Of a DNA stretch of 50,585 nt, positions 34,808 through 43,857 are shown piece after piece. Source of the stretch: an uncultured Clostridia bacterium (lineage in GTDB: Bacteria > Bacillota > Clostridia > Lutisporales > Lutisporaceae); the NCBI GenBank assembly GCA_937930535.1, contig CALGKJ010000003.1:1-50585 (forward strand). Reading direction: 5' to 3'. The notes under the pieces were generated by a model. The model did not search any database. It worked only from the letters and a program-made list of their open reading frames with translations, and had not been told where the DNA came from. A program made the position numbers and the translations under genes. How positions within the stretch are numbered: position 1 is the stretch's first letter; each line of letters begins with the position of its first letter.

Positions 34808-35881
34808 TTTACTTGTACCAGCCAAATAATCAATAAAGGCTTCCAATCTGGTTACATAGCCTGCTTCACCGGTCTGCTCATCTACTATCAGATATAATAT
34901 TGGTATATTATAATCCTTTTCAATCTGAGGCAGTATGGAGCGTGATACTATTTCGGGCATACAGGTCATAGGATATATTTGTATCAAGCCGTCATAATCC
35001 TGGTTAGCATACTTTATGGCATGAGCAATGCACTGTTGGGCATGACCGCCGATTAATGCAGGCAGATAAGGCTTTGACAGCTTTTTTTCATGAGCATAGG
35101 GCTTTCTGCCGGTGACAGGTCTGATTATTGTATTTCTTGCCCAATCCCCTACAGTCATGGATCTATGAACTTCTATTCCCATATCTCCCAGCTTTTCTTC
35201 AACCTCAAGATTGGAAAAAGGTTCAATAATGGTATATATCTCACCTATAATGCCGATTTTTAGAGGCTTATAGCTTGTATCAATAGGAACACTTTTTAAC
35301 TTTTCTATAGTATCCTGTATCATAGCAAGTATTTCTTCGGAGCCGTGGGTTTTTACTATGTCATTTCTAAAAGCATGTATTATTGCTTTCACCTTTGATT
35401 TGCTTAAGGCTCTAGGTCTGACATAGTAAAGTGTCTCGTTTAGTCTGTCAATTTCACAGCAGATTTTATAAGCTCTCCTTAATGCCTTTATGGGCTTTAT
35501 AACCTGCTTTCCAGTTATTTTTCCAAGCTCCTCCAAAAACTTTCTCTTACCCTCCTTGGGAGGATCAAGTATGACAAAATTTATATCCTTGTAGCCTTCG
35601 TTTTCCAATATTTGCTGCTGTATGGGACCGTAATATCCAAACCTGCATGGACCGCAGCTGCCAGTAATAATAATTGTATCTGCGCCTTCATTAATACTGT
35701 TAATATAGTTTCCAAGCATAATCTTAAAGGGAAGACATACACTCTCGGGTGAAAGCTTTGAGCCAAGCTGAAGCGTAGACTTGGTAGTATAAGCTGGAAT
35801 AACGCTTTCTATTCCGATGTCGTCAAACATAGCCTTAGCGGCTATATACGCTTCGCCCATGTGCGGGTACGTTAGCTTCAT
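34784..35881 (-). CDS. CoA-dehydratase-related protein (HgdB/DUF2229-like), subunit 2
   Basis: 365 residues from ATG 35881, which has TTGGAGGTCTGAAA in front; the frame is open further to 35941 but without a signal. It resembles the 2-hydroxyglutaryl-CoA dehydratase component D/DUF2229 family found with BadF-type activases. Cysteines that may bind an iron-sulfur cluster are in PESVCLPFKIML, ITGSCGPCRFGYYG and YPMTCMPEI. It overlaps the preceding homologous gene by 47 nt, so the pair is co-translated. The reaction is unknown; many clostridia carry this trio without a matching fermentation pathway. Confidence 0.85.
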   Translation of the reverse strand: MKLTYPHMGEAYIAAKAMFDDIGIESVIPAYTTKSTLQLGSKLSPESVCLPFKIMLGNYINSINEGADTIIITGSCGPCRFGYYGPIQQQILENEGYKDINFVILDPPKEGKRKFLEELGKITGKQVIKPIKALRRAYKICCEIDRLNETLYYVRPRALSKSKVKAIIHAFRNDIVKTHGSEEILAMIQDTIEKLKSVPIDTSYKPLKIGIIGEIYTIIEPFSNLEVEEKLGDMGIEVHRSMTVGDWARNTIIRPVTGRKPYAHEKKLSKPYLPALIGGHAQQCIAHAIKYANQDYDGLIQIYPMTCMPEIVSRSILPQIEKDYNIPILYLIVDEQTGEAGYVTRLEAFIDYLAGTSKRKEMVSH

Positions 35882-36866
35882 TTTCAGACCTCCAATCAAG
35901 TAGACTCTTAAAAGCTTCAAGTCGTGTGTTATAACCAGCATCCCCAGTATGCTCGTCTGTGGTCAGCACGATAAAGGGTTTTTTGTAATACCTGCGCAGT
36001 GCGTTTTCTACATATTCCACTGCAATGGAATCAATGCCGCAGCCAAAGGCAGTTACTATCAAAAGACCATCGATCTGAGAATTATCCATCATATATAAAG
36101 CACTTCCAATGATAGATTTTGCACTGCTCCAAAACATCCGCTTGGAAAGCTCCATACACCTCTCATTGATTATATGTGGATCAATCATTTCAGCGGTAAC
36201 ATATTTAATATTCCAATCATTAAGCTTGCTTAAAAGCTTCATATTTACAAAATCATCATAAATCAGGTATGGATGACCTATGACCCCCACAGTATATTTC
36301 TTGTTACTTTCCTGAGGCGGCTCACCCCTAAAAACTCTATTTGGTATGTTCCCATTCAGTAAGCTTTGCTTAAAGCCTTGGTGAGCAGTTAACGCCTTGT
36401 CTACAGCTCTTTTTATCTTTAATGGATTTTTAATGTTTAGCTGGTGTCCAAGCTTATATAAGGACTTTTTCAGATGTTTGCCGCTTCTGCTTAAATCAAT
36501 TTCAATATCCAGAAGCTGAGGCAGGTCAGGAACAGAAAACTTAACCATTTCAGGCAGCCCGCCAAATTTGGGACATATGTACTCATTTTGAGACACACTT
36601 GTAAGTCTCGGTACAAGGATATAATCAGAAGTATTTCTAAGCTTATGAGCATGACCATGATATACCTTTACCGGAAGACATGCATCATCTATACAATATT
36701 TTACCCCTTTATCAAGTATATCCTTGGTAGTTTCAGAGGAGGGTACAACCTCAGCTCCTAATTCGGTCAGGAAGGCTTCCGTAAATGGGAAGTGCTTATA
36801 ATAATATAAACCCCTTGGTACGCCGATTTTAATAGAAATAAATATCACCTCTTTCGTAGCCTGCAT
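35835..36866 (-). CDS. CoA-dehydratase-related protein (DUF2229-like), subunit 1
   Basis: Up to 343 residues. It begins with the family signature KIGVPRGLYYYKHFPF, then ELGAEVVPSSETTKDILDKG, CIDDACLPVKVYHGHA and LIVTAFGCGIDSIAVEYV with potential cluster-binding cysteines. The start is uncertain: ATG 36866 lacks a ribosome binding site, while AGAGGTGA lies just before an ATT at about 36831-36833 that would give exactly the family N-terminus (M-K-I-G-V-P-R). It probably forms a complex with its overlapping neighbour and is activated by a BadF-type ATPase such as the one at 16813. Confidence 0.85.
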   Translation of the reverse strand: MQATKEVIFISIKIGVPRGLYYYKHFPFTEAFLTELGAEVVPSSETTKDILDKGVKYCIDDACLPVKVYHGHAHKLRNTSDYILVPRLTSVSQNEYICPKFGGLPEMVKFSVPDLPQLLDIEIDLSRSGKHLKKSLYKLGHQLNIKNPLKIKRAVDKALTAHQGFKQSLLNGNIPNRVFRGEPPQESNKKYTVGVIGHPYLIYDDFVNMKLLSKLNDWNIKYVTAEMIDPHIINERCMELSKRMFWSSAKSIIGSALYMMDNSQIDGLLIVTAFGCGIDSIAVEYVENALRRYYKKPFIVLTTDEHTGDAGYNTRLEAFKSLLDWRSENEANVPAHGRSVYSR

Positions 36867-36965
36867 GAAAAGCTGATTTATTCAGCTTTATTTTCGCATT
36901 ACATATTATTTACACAACAGGTAATTTTAAAACATGAAATTCGGCTAAAGTACGATATTTTGACA

Positions 36966-36997
36966 AAATAAAAAGACTCAACCCAAGTTGAATCTTT
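36966..36997 (-). terminator. Intrinsic terminator after the chromate transporter genes
   Basis: On the minus strand AAAGATTCAAC pairs with GTTGAGTCTTT around TTGG, followed by a T-rich run. Confidence 0.8.
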
Positions 36998-37005
36998 AAA
37001 GCTGC

Positions 37006-37533
37006 TTAAAACAAGCCGTAAAATATAATACCTAATATTCCAGAACCTAGTATAGCCAGTATAGGGCTGATTTTAAACCTATACACACTGGCAAACACAA
37101 TTATTGCAATAATAACTGACTTATAATCCTCAAAAGAAATCCTTGCTATACCAAAGCAAGCTGCCCCGATTAAACCAAGCACCGCCGGGCGGACGCCCTT
37201 TAGCACCCAGCTTATTTGCTTAAGATGCTTAAATTTCTGAAAATACACAGAAACCAGAAGGGTAAGAAGAAAAGGTATCAATATGACACCAATGGTACAT
37301 AAAGCAGCACCCCAAAAGGATGACAGCTTAAAGCCTACAAAGGTGGAAGAGTTCACGGCGATAGGTCCCGGTGTCATTTCTGATATAGCTGCTATATTTA
37401 CATAGTCCTCTGGGCTAATCCAATTAGCTGATTCTACAACTTCTTTTTGAAGCAGAGATAAAACCGCATAGCCGCCGCCAAAGCTAAAAGCTCCAATCCT
37501 TAAAAATGTGAGAAAAAGCTTAAAAATTATCAT
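37006..37533 (-). CDS. Chromate transporter half-protein 2
   Basis: 175 residues, one CHR-type domain. The signature FLRIGAFSFGGGYAVLSLLQ is at the start, then EMTPGPIAVNSSTFVGFK. About five to six transmembrane helices are visible. Short CHR proteins occur as adjacent pairs that together equal one full-length ChrA; the two halves insert in opposite orientation in characterised cases. The substrate could be chromate, sulfate or another anion. Its ATG overlaps the stop of the upstream half by 4 nt, which indicates coupled translation. Confidence 0.93.
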   Translation of the reverse strand: MIIFKLFLTFLRIGAFSFGGGYAVLSLLQKEVVESANWISPEDYVNIAAISEMTPGPIAVNSSTFVGFKLSSFWGAALCTIGVILIPFLLTLLVSVYFQKFKHLKQISWVLKGVRPAVLGLIGAACFGIARISFEDYKSVIIAIIVFASVYRFKISPILAILGSGILGIIFYGLF

Positions 37534-38066
37534 TTGCTTTCCACCTCACTTCGCATAAAAAAGAAACCAACCGTACCAAATATTATAATAACAAAGGCAG
37601 GATGTAAGTTTAGTATCAGTATCAAACCTAAGGCAGTAATAGATATAAAAGTATTTATCCATTTTATTCCTACAGATTTTACTAGCTTTACCAATGAAAA
37701 AAGAATAAGTGCTGCCACTGCGGGTCTGATGCCAGAGAAGGCTAGCTGTACTATATAATTGTCTGCAAAGGATGTAAAAATGGCGGCAATAAGCAAAATA
37801 ATAAAAAAGGAAGGTGTTATAGCACCCAAAATTGATGTTAATGCACCAAGCACACCTGCTGTCTTGTACCCAACAAAGGTTGCGCAGTTAGTGGCAAGGG
37901 GACCGGGAAGACTGTTGGTAACGGCGATTGAATCAAGGAATTCCTCGGTTGTAAGCCAATTTTTTTTATCCACTACCTCTTTTTGTATTACAGGAAGCAT
38001 GGCATATCCTCCGCCGATAGTAAATGCACCTATCTTAAAAAAGGTTAAAAATAATTTAAACAGCAT
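37530..38066 (-). CDS. Chromate transporter half-protein 1
   Basis: 178 residues, the first of the paired CHR half-transporters. Signature FFKIGAFTIGGGYAMLPVIQ at the N-terminus and TNSLPGPLATNCATFVGYK after the first loop; hydrophobic helices fill the rest. GTAGGTGAG precedes ATG 38066. The two halves share the same domain with clear divergence, so they are old duplicates and not a recent tandem copy. Confidence 0.93.
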   Translation of the reverse strand: MLFKLFLTFFKIGAFTIGGGYAMLPVIQKEVVDKKNWLTTEEFLDSIAVTNSLPGPLATNCATFVGYKTAGVLGALTSILGAITPSFFIILLIAAIFTSFADNYIVQLAFSGIRPAVAALILFSLVKLVKSVGIKWINTFISITALGLILILNLHPAFVIIIFGTVGFFFMRSEVESK

Positions 38067-38131
38067 TAACTCACCTACTTACAAATTTATGTACATGAAA
38101 CCATTATATCAAACACCAGACTATTGATGCA

Positions 38132-38704
38132 TTATAAAAGTCTGCCAAATCTGATTATTTCTTTTTCGGTAATCACAGCATCCATTGGAACATCATGAGG
38201 CTCAGCCCCAAGCTCTTCTACAATCTGAAAGGAATATGCAAGAGCAAGCTTTAAAATACTGCCGGCAGTGTGAAAAAATCTATCATAGTACCCTGCGCCA
38301 TACCCTAGCCTGTTTCCGTATTTATCAAATGCCGCACCCGGCACTACTGCTATATCAATGAGCTTTCTGTCAGCTATTCTTATATTGCTTGGAGCGGCCT
38401 CCCTTATACCATAGCTGCTTATGCTAAGCTGGCTAAGATTATCTATTTCGGCTGCAACCAGCTGTTTTGTTTCATTTACACATACTGGAATAAATACTCT
38501 TTTATTATTGTTAAGTGCATGGATAATAATCTCATCAGTTGCAACCTCATTTCTAAAATCCAGATATGCAAATATACACTTGGATTTTTTATATTCATCC
38601 ATACTTATAAGCTTATCCTTTATTTCAGTACTCAGCTTATTTACCTGCTCCTTGGAAAGTGCGCTGCGCATTTTTAGAACACTGTTTCGTATATCCTTCT
38701 TCAT
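38132..38704 (-). CDS. 5-formyltetrahydrofolate cyclo-ligase
   Basis: 190 residues. TTGGAGGTAATT precedes ATG 38704; the TTG at 38716 is part of that signal. It converts 5-formyl-THF to 5,10-methenyl-THF using ATP. Family blocks are IFAYLDFRNEVATDEII, VFIPVCVNETKQLVAAEI and the C-terminal GAAFDKYGNRLGYGAGYYDRFF loop that binds ATP and folate. Cytosolic. It is transcribed toward the chromate genes with a 66-nt gap. Confidence 0.95.
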   Translation of the reverse strand: MKKDIRNSVLKMRSALSKEQVNKLSTEIKDKLISMDEYKKSKCIFAYLDFRNEVATDEIIIHALNNNKRVFIPVCVNETKQLVAAEIDNLSQLSISSYGIREAAPSNIRIADRKLIDIAVVPGAAFDKYGNRLGYGAGYYDRFFHTAGSILKLALAYSFQIVEELGAEPHDVPMDAVITEKEIIRFGRLL

Positions 38705-38759
38705 AATTACCTCCAATATGGGAATGAACCATATTCACATTATATATAATATCATATAA

Positions 38760-38863
38760 TATAGATTAGCAACTCTAAAACTCAAAATACTTTTCGTTAA
38801 GAGCTGCTAATCTCTTTGTGAGAAACAGCTGGAAGAACTTAATTTTGAAGTTGTTTCTCTATA
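38760..38863 (+). mobile_element. 104-bp two-hairpin repeat, copy G
   Basis: Exactly 104 bp with TA ends, forward orientation. Hairpin 1 is AGATTAGCAACTCT with AGAGCTGCTAATCT (one mismatch). Hairpin 2 has AGAAACAGCT with AGTTGTTTCT (one mismatch turned into a G-T pair in RNA). It lies between the divergent cyclo-ligase and membrane-protein genes, probably near both promoters. Confidence 0.85.
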
Positions 38864-38978
38864 GCTCTTTTTTTAAAATAATAAATTATTTCAGACATTT
38901 TATTATTATACGCCGTATATTATAATGAAAATACAACAGTTATTCTAAAAGGGAAATCAAACGGGAGGGAATATTACA

Positions 38979-39464
38979 ATGAACAGAAATTCAGGCTTTG
39001 TTATAGGTGCAGTTTTAATAGCTATAGGTGTTCTATTTATGCTTTCTAACTTCGGATATGTTAACTTTTCCTTTAACTATCTATGGCCGATGGCTTTATT
39101 GATACCGGGAATATATATGCATTTTGCATTCTTTACTGGTATTGATAAAAACCCGGGTATACTAGTTCCGGCAGGAATATTGACAACCTATGGAGGACTA
39201 TTTTTAGTTAACGTTTTGTTTGGATGGCAGCTAATGGGCAGCTTGTGGCCTTTTTTTATACTGGGAGTTGCTATCGGATTATTTGAGTTATATCTATTTG
39301 GCAATAGAGACAAAGGGCTTTTAATACCTGTTGCCATATTGGGAGCTGTAGGATTTACAGCACTTTCGGGACCAGTTATACAGGATTTAAAGAAATATGC
39401 AACAGCAGTGATATTAATAATTGTTGGAGTATCCGTAATACTAAACAGCAGGAATAAAAAATAG
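38979..39464 (+). CDS. LiaI/LiaF-transmembrane-region-like membrane protein
   Basis: 161 residues with five to six hydrophobic helices: GFVIGAVLIAIGVLFMLSNF, LWPMALLIPGIYMHFAF, AGILTTYGGLFLVNVLFG, SLWPFFILGVAIGLFEL, and a last helix VILIIVGVSVIL. The G-x-x-L-I-x-x-G-V-x-F-L-L pattern and the repeated W-P-x-x-L/I motif are those of DUF5668/LiaI-LiaF membrane regions, which in Bacillus take part in envelope-stress sensing. There is no LiaRS pair next to it. GGGAGGG precedes the ATG; monocistronic with a terminator. Confidence 0.8.
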   Translation: MNRNSGFVIGAVLIAIGVLFMLSNFGYVNFSFNYLWPMALLIPGIYMHFAFFTGIDKNPGILVPAGILTTYGGLFLVNVLFGWQLMGSLWPFFILGVAIGLFELYLFGNRDKGLLIPVAILGAVGFTALSGPVIQDLKKYATAVILIIVGVSVILNSRNKK

Positions 39465-39480
39465 AAAATAAAAACAACAC

Positions 39481-39514
39481 AAAAACAACAGAGTTTATTT
39501 TTCTGTTGTTTTTT
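39481..39514 (+). terminator. Intrinsic terminator
   Basis: AAAAACAACAG pairs with CTGTTGTTTTT, ending in a T run. Confidence 0.8.
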
Positions 39515-39651
39515 ACTTTAAAAGTCAGCACAGAAATAATAGGCATGTGATTTTATAACTTTGTTCATAGACTTTTGTATAGCTTTATTTTTGTTAGGGC
39601 TTCATATTTTGTAAAAATTTAACGATAAATATATGAGGAGGGGATGACTAC

Positions 39652-40791
39652 ATGAAAGCAATTCGTAATGCAAAGATTATTTCAGGAGAAAATCTGATAC
39701 ATTATAAAACACTAGTGTTTGATGAGACTATAGCAGGACTTGTTGACAACAGTGACTTAGGCAAATTTAATATTGAAGAAATGTATGATGCAGAAGAAAA
39801 CTATGTAGCCTCAGGATTTATAGATATACATACCCATGGCTGCAATAACAGTGACACTATGGATGGAACTATAGAAGCTCTGGAAAATATAAGTATGAAT
39901 GTGGCAAAGGGCGGCGTTACCTCACTGCTTCCTACAACTATGACGATGCAATTTGAGTATATACATAAAGCCTTGGAGTGCATAAGACAGCTTCAACACA
40001 AAAGTGCAGGAGCGCAAGTATTAGGCGGACACTTGGAAGGTCCCTTTATCAACAAACAGTTTAAGGGCTGTCATAATGAAGAATACATAATAACACCAAG
40101 CTTTGAGCTTATTTCTAAATATAAGGATTGTATTAAGCTGATAACAATTGCGCCAGAATTGGATGGATGCAGGGACTTTATAAATTACTGCAACCAAAGC
40201 GGAATAAAACTATCAATGGGACATAGTGCTGCATCATATGAAGCAGCCTGTAAAGCCATAGAAGATGGCATAAGCAGTACTACACACACCTTTAACGGAA
40301 TGACTGCATTTAACCATAGAAAACCAGGCGTATTGGGAGCTGCCTTGGAAGGTGATGTCTACTGCGAGCTTATTGCCGATAATATACACGTTCATCCGGC
40401 AGTACAAAGACTGCTGTTAAAAACAAAAACTATAGACAAAATTATTTTAGTTACTGACGCAATGCGTGCTTGTATGCTGGAAGATGGAGATTATGAGCTT
40501 GGAGGAAAGCATGTGAAAGTTGCAGAGGGTACGGCAAGGCTGGCAGACGGAACTCTTGCCGGCAGCATTATTACATTAAATAAGGCTGTAAGGAACTTTA
40601 TGAATAATACCAATATTGATATAGTAAGTGCTGTTAAGACGGTAACCATTAATCCTGCCAAAATGTTAGGAATCGAAAATAAAAAAGGAACTATAGAAGC
40701 AGGCAAAGATGCTGACATAGTAGTTTTTGATAAAAATATTAATATTATTAAGACAATTTCTAAAGGAAAAGTAATTTATAGAAGGAAATAA
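39652..40791 (+). CDS. nagA: N-acetylglucosamine-6-phosphate deacetylase
   Basis: A 379-residue amidohydrolase that deacetylates GlcNAc-6-phosphate to glucosamine-6-phosphate in amino-sugar and peptidoglycan recycling. The barrel has FIDIHTHGCNNSDTMDG (HxH), GGHLEGPFIN (metal-binding Glu), MGHSAASYEAA, THTFNGMTAFNHRKPG and the catalytic Asp in LVTDAMRA. The N- and C-terminal strands form the small beta domain (GTIEAGKDADIVVFD). GAGGAGGGGATGACTAC precedes the ATG. No nagB or PTS gene is adjacent, so it stands alone here. Confidence 0.95.
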   Translation: MKAIRNAKIISGENLIHYKTLVFDETIAGLVDNSDLGKFNIEEMYDAEENYVASGFIDIHTHGCNNSDTMDGTIEALENISMNVAKGGVTSLLPTTMTMQFEYIHKALECIRQLQHKSAGAQVLGGHLEGPFINKQFKGCHNEEYIITPSFELISKYKDCIKLITIAPELDGCRDFINYCNQSGIKLSMGHSAASYEAACKAIEDGISSTTHTFNGMTAFNHRKPGVLGAALEGDVYCELIADNIHVHPAVQRLLLKTKTIDKIILVTDAMRACMLEDGDYELGGKHVKVAEGTARLADGTLAGSIITLNKAVRNFMNNTNIDIVSAVKTVTINPAKMLGIENKKGTIEAGKDADIVVFDKNINIIKTISKGKVIYRRK

Positions 40792-40855
40792 AAAATAAAT
40801 ATAGAATATTAAGGATAATAGCATAAAAAATTATGTATTTCTGGAGGAACCTGTA

Positions 40856-41314
40856 ATGGACGAAAAAGTAATACTGCTGGTAGAAGATAATCCAGACGAT
40901 GAGGCACTAACTATACGAGCATTAAAAAAGAATAACATTCAGAATAAGGTAGTAATAGCACGTGATGGTGAAGAAGCACTTGAATATATTTTTTGTCAAG
41001 GTAAATATTCGGCACGAAACGAATTTGAAATGCCCCAGGTAGTGCTGCTGGATTTAAAACTGCCCAAGATAGATGGTCTGGAGGTACTGCAAAGGATAAG
41101 AAGTGACAATAGGACAAAGCTGCTTCCTATCGTTATACTGACAACCTCAAATGAAGAAAAGGATATTATAGAAGGTTATCGGCTGGGAGCCAACAGCTAT
41201 ATCAGAAAGCCTGTGGATTTTGCCCAGTTTGCTGAGGCTGTGGGTCATATAGGCTTATACTGGCTGGTATTGAATCAAAGTCCCCCATATGTAAGAAATG
41301 TGCAGCAGTCTTAA
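40856..41314 (+). CDS. Single-domain response regulator (Rcp1/CheY-like)
   Basis: A 152-residue receiver-only protein. The acidic pocket is in LLVEDNPDDEAL, the phospho-acceptor is Asp66 in VVLLDLKLPKIDGLEVL, and the conserved Thr and Lys are in LTTSNEEKD and YIRKPVDF. This subtype, with DNPDDE and an extended loop, usually pairs with phytochrome-like or PAS histidine kinases. It lies 40 nt upstream of such a kinase. GGAGGAACCTGTA precedes the ATG. It probably receives phosphate from that kinase. Confidence 0.93.
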   Translation: MDEKVILLVEDNPDDEALTIRALKKNNIQNKVVIARDGEEALEYIFCQGKYSARNEFEMPQVVLLDLKLPKIDGLEVLQRIRSDNRTKLLPIVILTTSNEEKDIIEGYRLGANSYIRKPVDFAQFAEAVGHIGLYWLVLNQSPPYVRNVQQS

Positions 41315-41354
41315 CCCATAGCGTTATATAAAAAAACATAAAAGGAGTGGTGAG

Positions 41355-43826
41355 ATGAAGTGTAAAATTACTATAGGCATAAGAATCCTTTGTGTAGTAC
41401 TTATTTATATCTTTACTTTGAGCACCTTTGCTTATGGTGATTACACCTCTCCCGAGAAGCGGAAAATAATAATCGGGGGAGACTATACCTATCCCCCCTA
41501 TGAATTTATTGATGACAGAGGAAACCCTGCGGGCTTCTGTGTAGATCTAAGTAATGCAATAGCAGAAATAATGAATGTAAATGTAGAAATAAGGCTTGAT
41601 AAATGGGCAAATATCATAAAAGAGCTGAAGGATGGCAATATAGACACATTGCAAGGCATGTACTTTTCGGAAGAAAGAAATGAAATCTTTGATTTCAGTA
41701 CTCCTCACAGCATAGTACACCATTCGGTTTTTATAGTTAAAGGAGCACAGCATATTAAATCCATAGAGGAATTGCATGGGAAATCTATCGTAACCCTTAA
41801 TGCTGATATAATGCACGACTATATAGTGGAAAACAATATTACTGACAAGCTTACAGTAGCAGATAACTATGTTGATGTATTAAAGCTATTGCAAACAGGG
41901 AATTACGATTGCGCAATAATGGCAAAAATATCAGCACTTTATTGGATAAAAAAGCTTAACATAAAGAATATAGAGCCTGTAGGGCCTCCTATTCTTCCAA
42001 AGGAGTATTGTTATTCTGTATTAAATGGAGATAAGGAATTATTATCCATTATTAATGAAGGATTAGTTCTACTAAAGGATAACGGCACATATGCTCAAAT
42101 ATATAATAAATGGCTGGGAGTACTTGATCCCAAGGGTGTACCAAAGGAAACCATAATAAGGTATGCCTTATATATTGGAACACCGCTGATTGCAGCAGTA
42201 ATATTAACAATGCTTTGGTCATGGTCTCTCAAAAAACAGGTAATCAGCAGGACAAAAGAGCTTCAGCTCAGCATTAATCAATTAAAAAAAACAGAAACTG
42301 AGCTTAGGGAAAGCGATAAAAAGCTAAGTACCATCATAGAGAATATAGCAGAGGGAATAATTGTATATGCTCAGGATGGAAGCATAATCATTGCCAATAA
42401 TGCTGCTTGTGAGATTCTAGGACTTACAAAGGAAGAGCTGTTTAAAAGAAATGTAGGTCACAGTAGCTGGAAGTTCATAAATAGGGATGGCAGTGAATGT
42501 GATAGTAAAGCCACTCCTGTTGCACAGGTATATGAGGAGCAGGAGGTAGTAAGAAACACCTTCTATGGAGTACTAAGACCCGACAAAAGTATAAGGTGGC
42601 TTTTGGGTAATGCTGCACCTGTATTTGATGAAGCATCGAATGAGCTTATATACATAGTATCTAATTTCATAGATATTACAGAATTAGAAGAAAAAGACAA
42701 GGCATTGAAAGATAGCGAAAACAGGTATTATTCACTATTCTTAAATATGCAGGATGGATTTTCATATCATAAGATAATTCAGGATGAAAGCAATACACCT
42801 ATTGATTTTACATATATCGAAGTTAACGATGCATTTACAGCCATAACAGGCTTGAAAAAGGATCAAATATTAGGCAAATACGCCTCAAACATATTCGGTG
42901 AGAAGCCCCTAAGAGATAGCCATATATTAAAGCTATTTGGAGAAGTTGCTATTACGGGTAAGAATTTAAAAATGGATCAATATATAACTCCCTTGGATAA
43001 GTGGTTTACCATATCAGCATATAGTCCCAAGAAAGAATTTTTTGTTACGATTATAAATGATATAACAGATAGAAAGCGATTTGAAAAGGAAATAATCGAC
43101 ATAAATGAGGTGCTGGAGCGCAGAGTAATACAGCGTACTACGGAGCTTACTGCTATAAATAAAGAGCTTGAAGCCTTTAGCTACTCAGTATCTCATGATC
43201 TGCGTGCTCCCTTAAGAAGCATAGATGGATTTAGTCAGGCATTGCTAGAGGACTACGAAGACAGACTTGATGATCAGGGGAAAAGCTACCTTAACAGGGT
43301 TAGAAGTGCAAGCCAGAGAATGGCTCAGCTTATAGACGATTTGCTGGATCTTTCAAGAATTACAAGAGGGGATTTGCAGCATAAATCAATAGATATGTCC
43401 GCTTTGGCAAATGCAGTAATAGATGAGCTGCTAAGCACAAGCCCTGAAAGGAAATCGCAAATAATCATTAAGGAAAGTGTAACCGCAAATGGTGATGAGC
43501 GGCTTATGAAGGTGGCTCTTGAGAATCTGCTTGGAAACGCATGGAAATATACTAATAAAAACGAATTTACAGAAATTGAGTTTGGCATGCTCAATAAGAG
43601 TGGAAAGAGAATATATTATGTTAAGGATAACGGCGTTGGATTTGACATGAGGTATTCAAACAAGCTTTTCGGTGCATTTCAAAGGCTTCATGGAGCATTG
43701 GAGTTTGAAGGCACAGGTATAGGCTTAGCCACTGTACAGAGAATAATAAACAAGCATGGCGGCAGTATCTGGGCGGAAAGTGAAGTAGGAAGAGGGTCAC
43801 AGTTCTTTTTTACTTTAGAAAACTAA
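41355..43826 (+). CDS. Sensor histidine kinase with periplasmic-binding and PAS domains
   Basis: 823 residues. Signal/anchor 1-29; an extracellular SBP_bac_3 domain at about 35-260 (KIIIGGDYTYPPYEFIDDRG), the fold that binds amino acids or similar solutes; a transmembrane helix near 270-291 (LIAAVILTMLWSW); a coiled coil; PAS about 318-435 (IVYAQDGSIIIANNAACEIL) and a second PAS about 450-570; HisKA with His614 (SYSVSHDLRAPLRSIDGF); HATPase with NLLGNAWKYT, VKDNGVGFD and GTGIGLATVQ. The binding domain probably gates the kinase. Genes on both sides encode response regulators, so a branched output is likely. Confidence 0.94.
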   Translation: MKCKITIGIRILCVVLIYIFTLSTFAYGDYTSPEKRKIIIGGDYTYPPYEFIDDRGNPAGFCVDLSNAIAEIMNVNVEIRLDKWANIIKELKDGNIDTLQGMYFSEERNEIFDFSTPHSIVHHSVFIVKGAQHIKSIEELHGKSIVTLNADIMHDYIVENNITDKLTVADNYVDVLKLLQTGNYDCAIMAKISALYWIKKLNIKNIEPVGPPILPKEYCYSVLNGDKELLSIINEGLVLLKDNGTYAQIYNKWLGVLDPKGVPKETIIRYALYIGTPLIAAVILTMLWSWSLKKQVISRTKELQLSINQLKKTETELRESDKKLSTIIENIAEGIIVYAQDGSIIIANNAACEILGLTKEELFKRNVGHSSWKFINRDGSECDSKATPVAQVYEEQEVVRNTFYGVLRPDKSIRWLLGNAAPVFDEASNELIYIVSNFIDITELEEKDKALKDSENRYYSLFLNMQDGFSYHKIIQDESNTPIDFTYIEVNDAFTAITGLKKDQILGKYASNIFGEKPLRDSHILKLFGEVAITGKNLKMDQYITPLDKWFTISAYSPKKEFFVTIINDITDRKRFEKEIIDINEVLERRVIQRTTELTAINKELEAFSYSVSHDLRAPLRSIDGFSQALLEDYEDRLDDQGKSYLNRVRSASQRMAQLIDDLLDLSRITRGDLQHKSIDMSALANAVIDELLSTSPERKSQIIIKESVTANGDERLMKVALENLLGNAWKYTNKNEFTEIEFGMLNKSGKRIYYVKDNGVGFDMRYSNKLFGAFQRLHGALEFEGTGIGLATVQRIINKHGGSIWAESEVGRGSQFFFTLEN

Positions 43827-43857
43827 TAAATATTTTGCACAAAACGGAGGAGTTAGT

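Noticed and set aside
36880-36905. Hairpin AAAGCTGA..TCAGCTTT near 36865-36888 as a terminator
   Set aside because: It lies upstream of the DUF2229 gene start on the minus strand and no plus-strand gene ends before it; it may be a leader hairpin but nothing supports termination.
37534-38127. Two plus-strand frames opposite the chromate transporter gene
   Set aside because: They mirror the hydrophobic coding sequence of the opposite strand and have no start signals; the CHR motifs clearly assign the minus strand.
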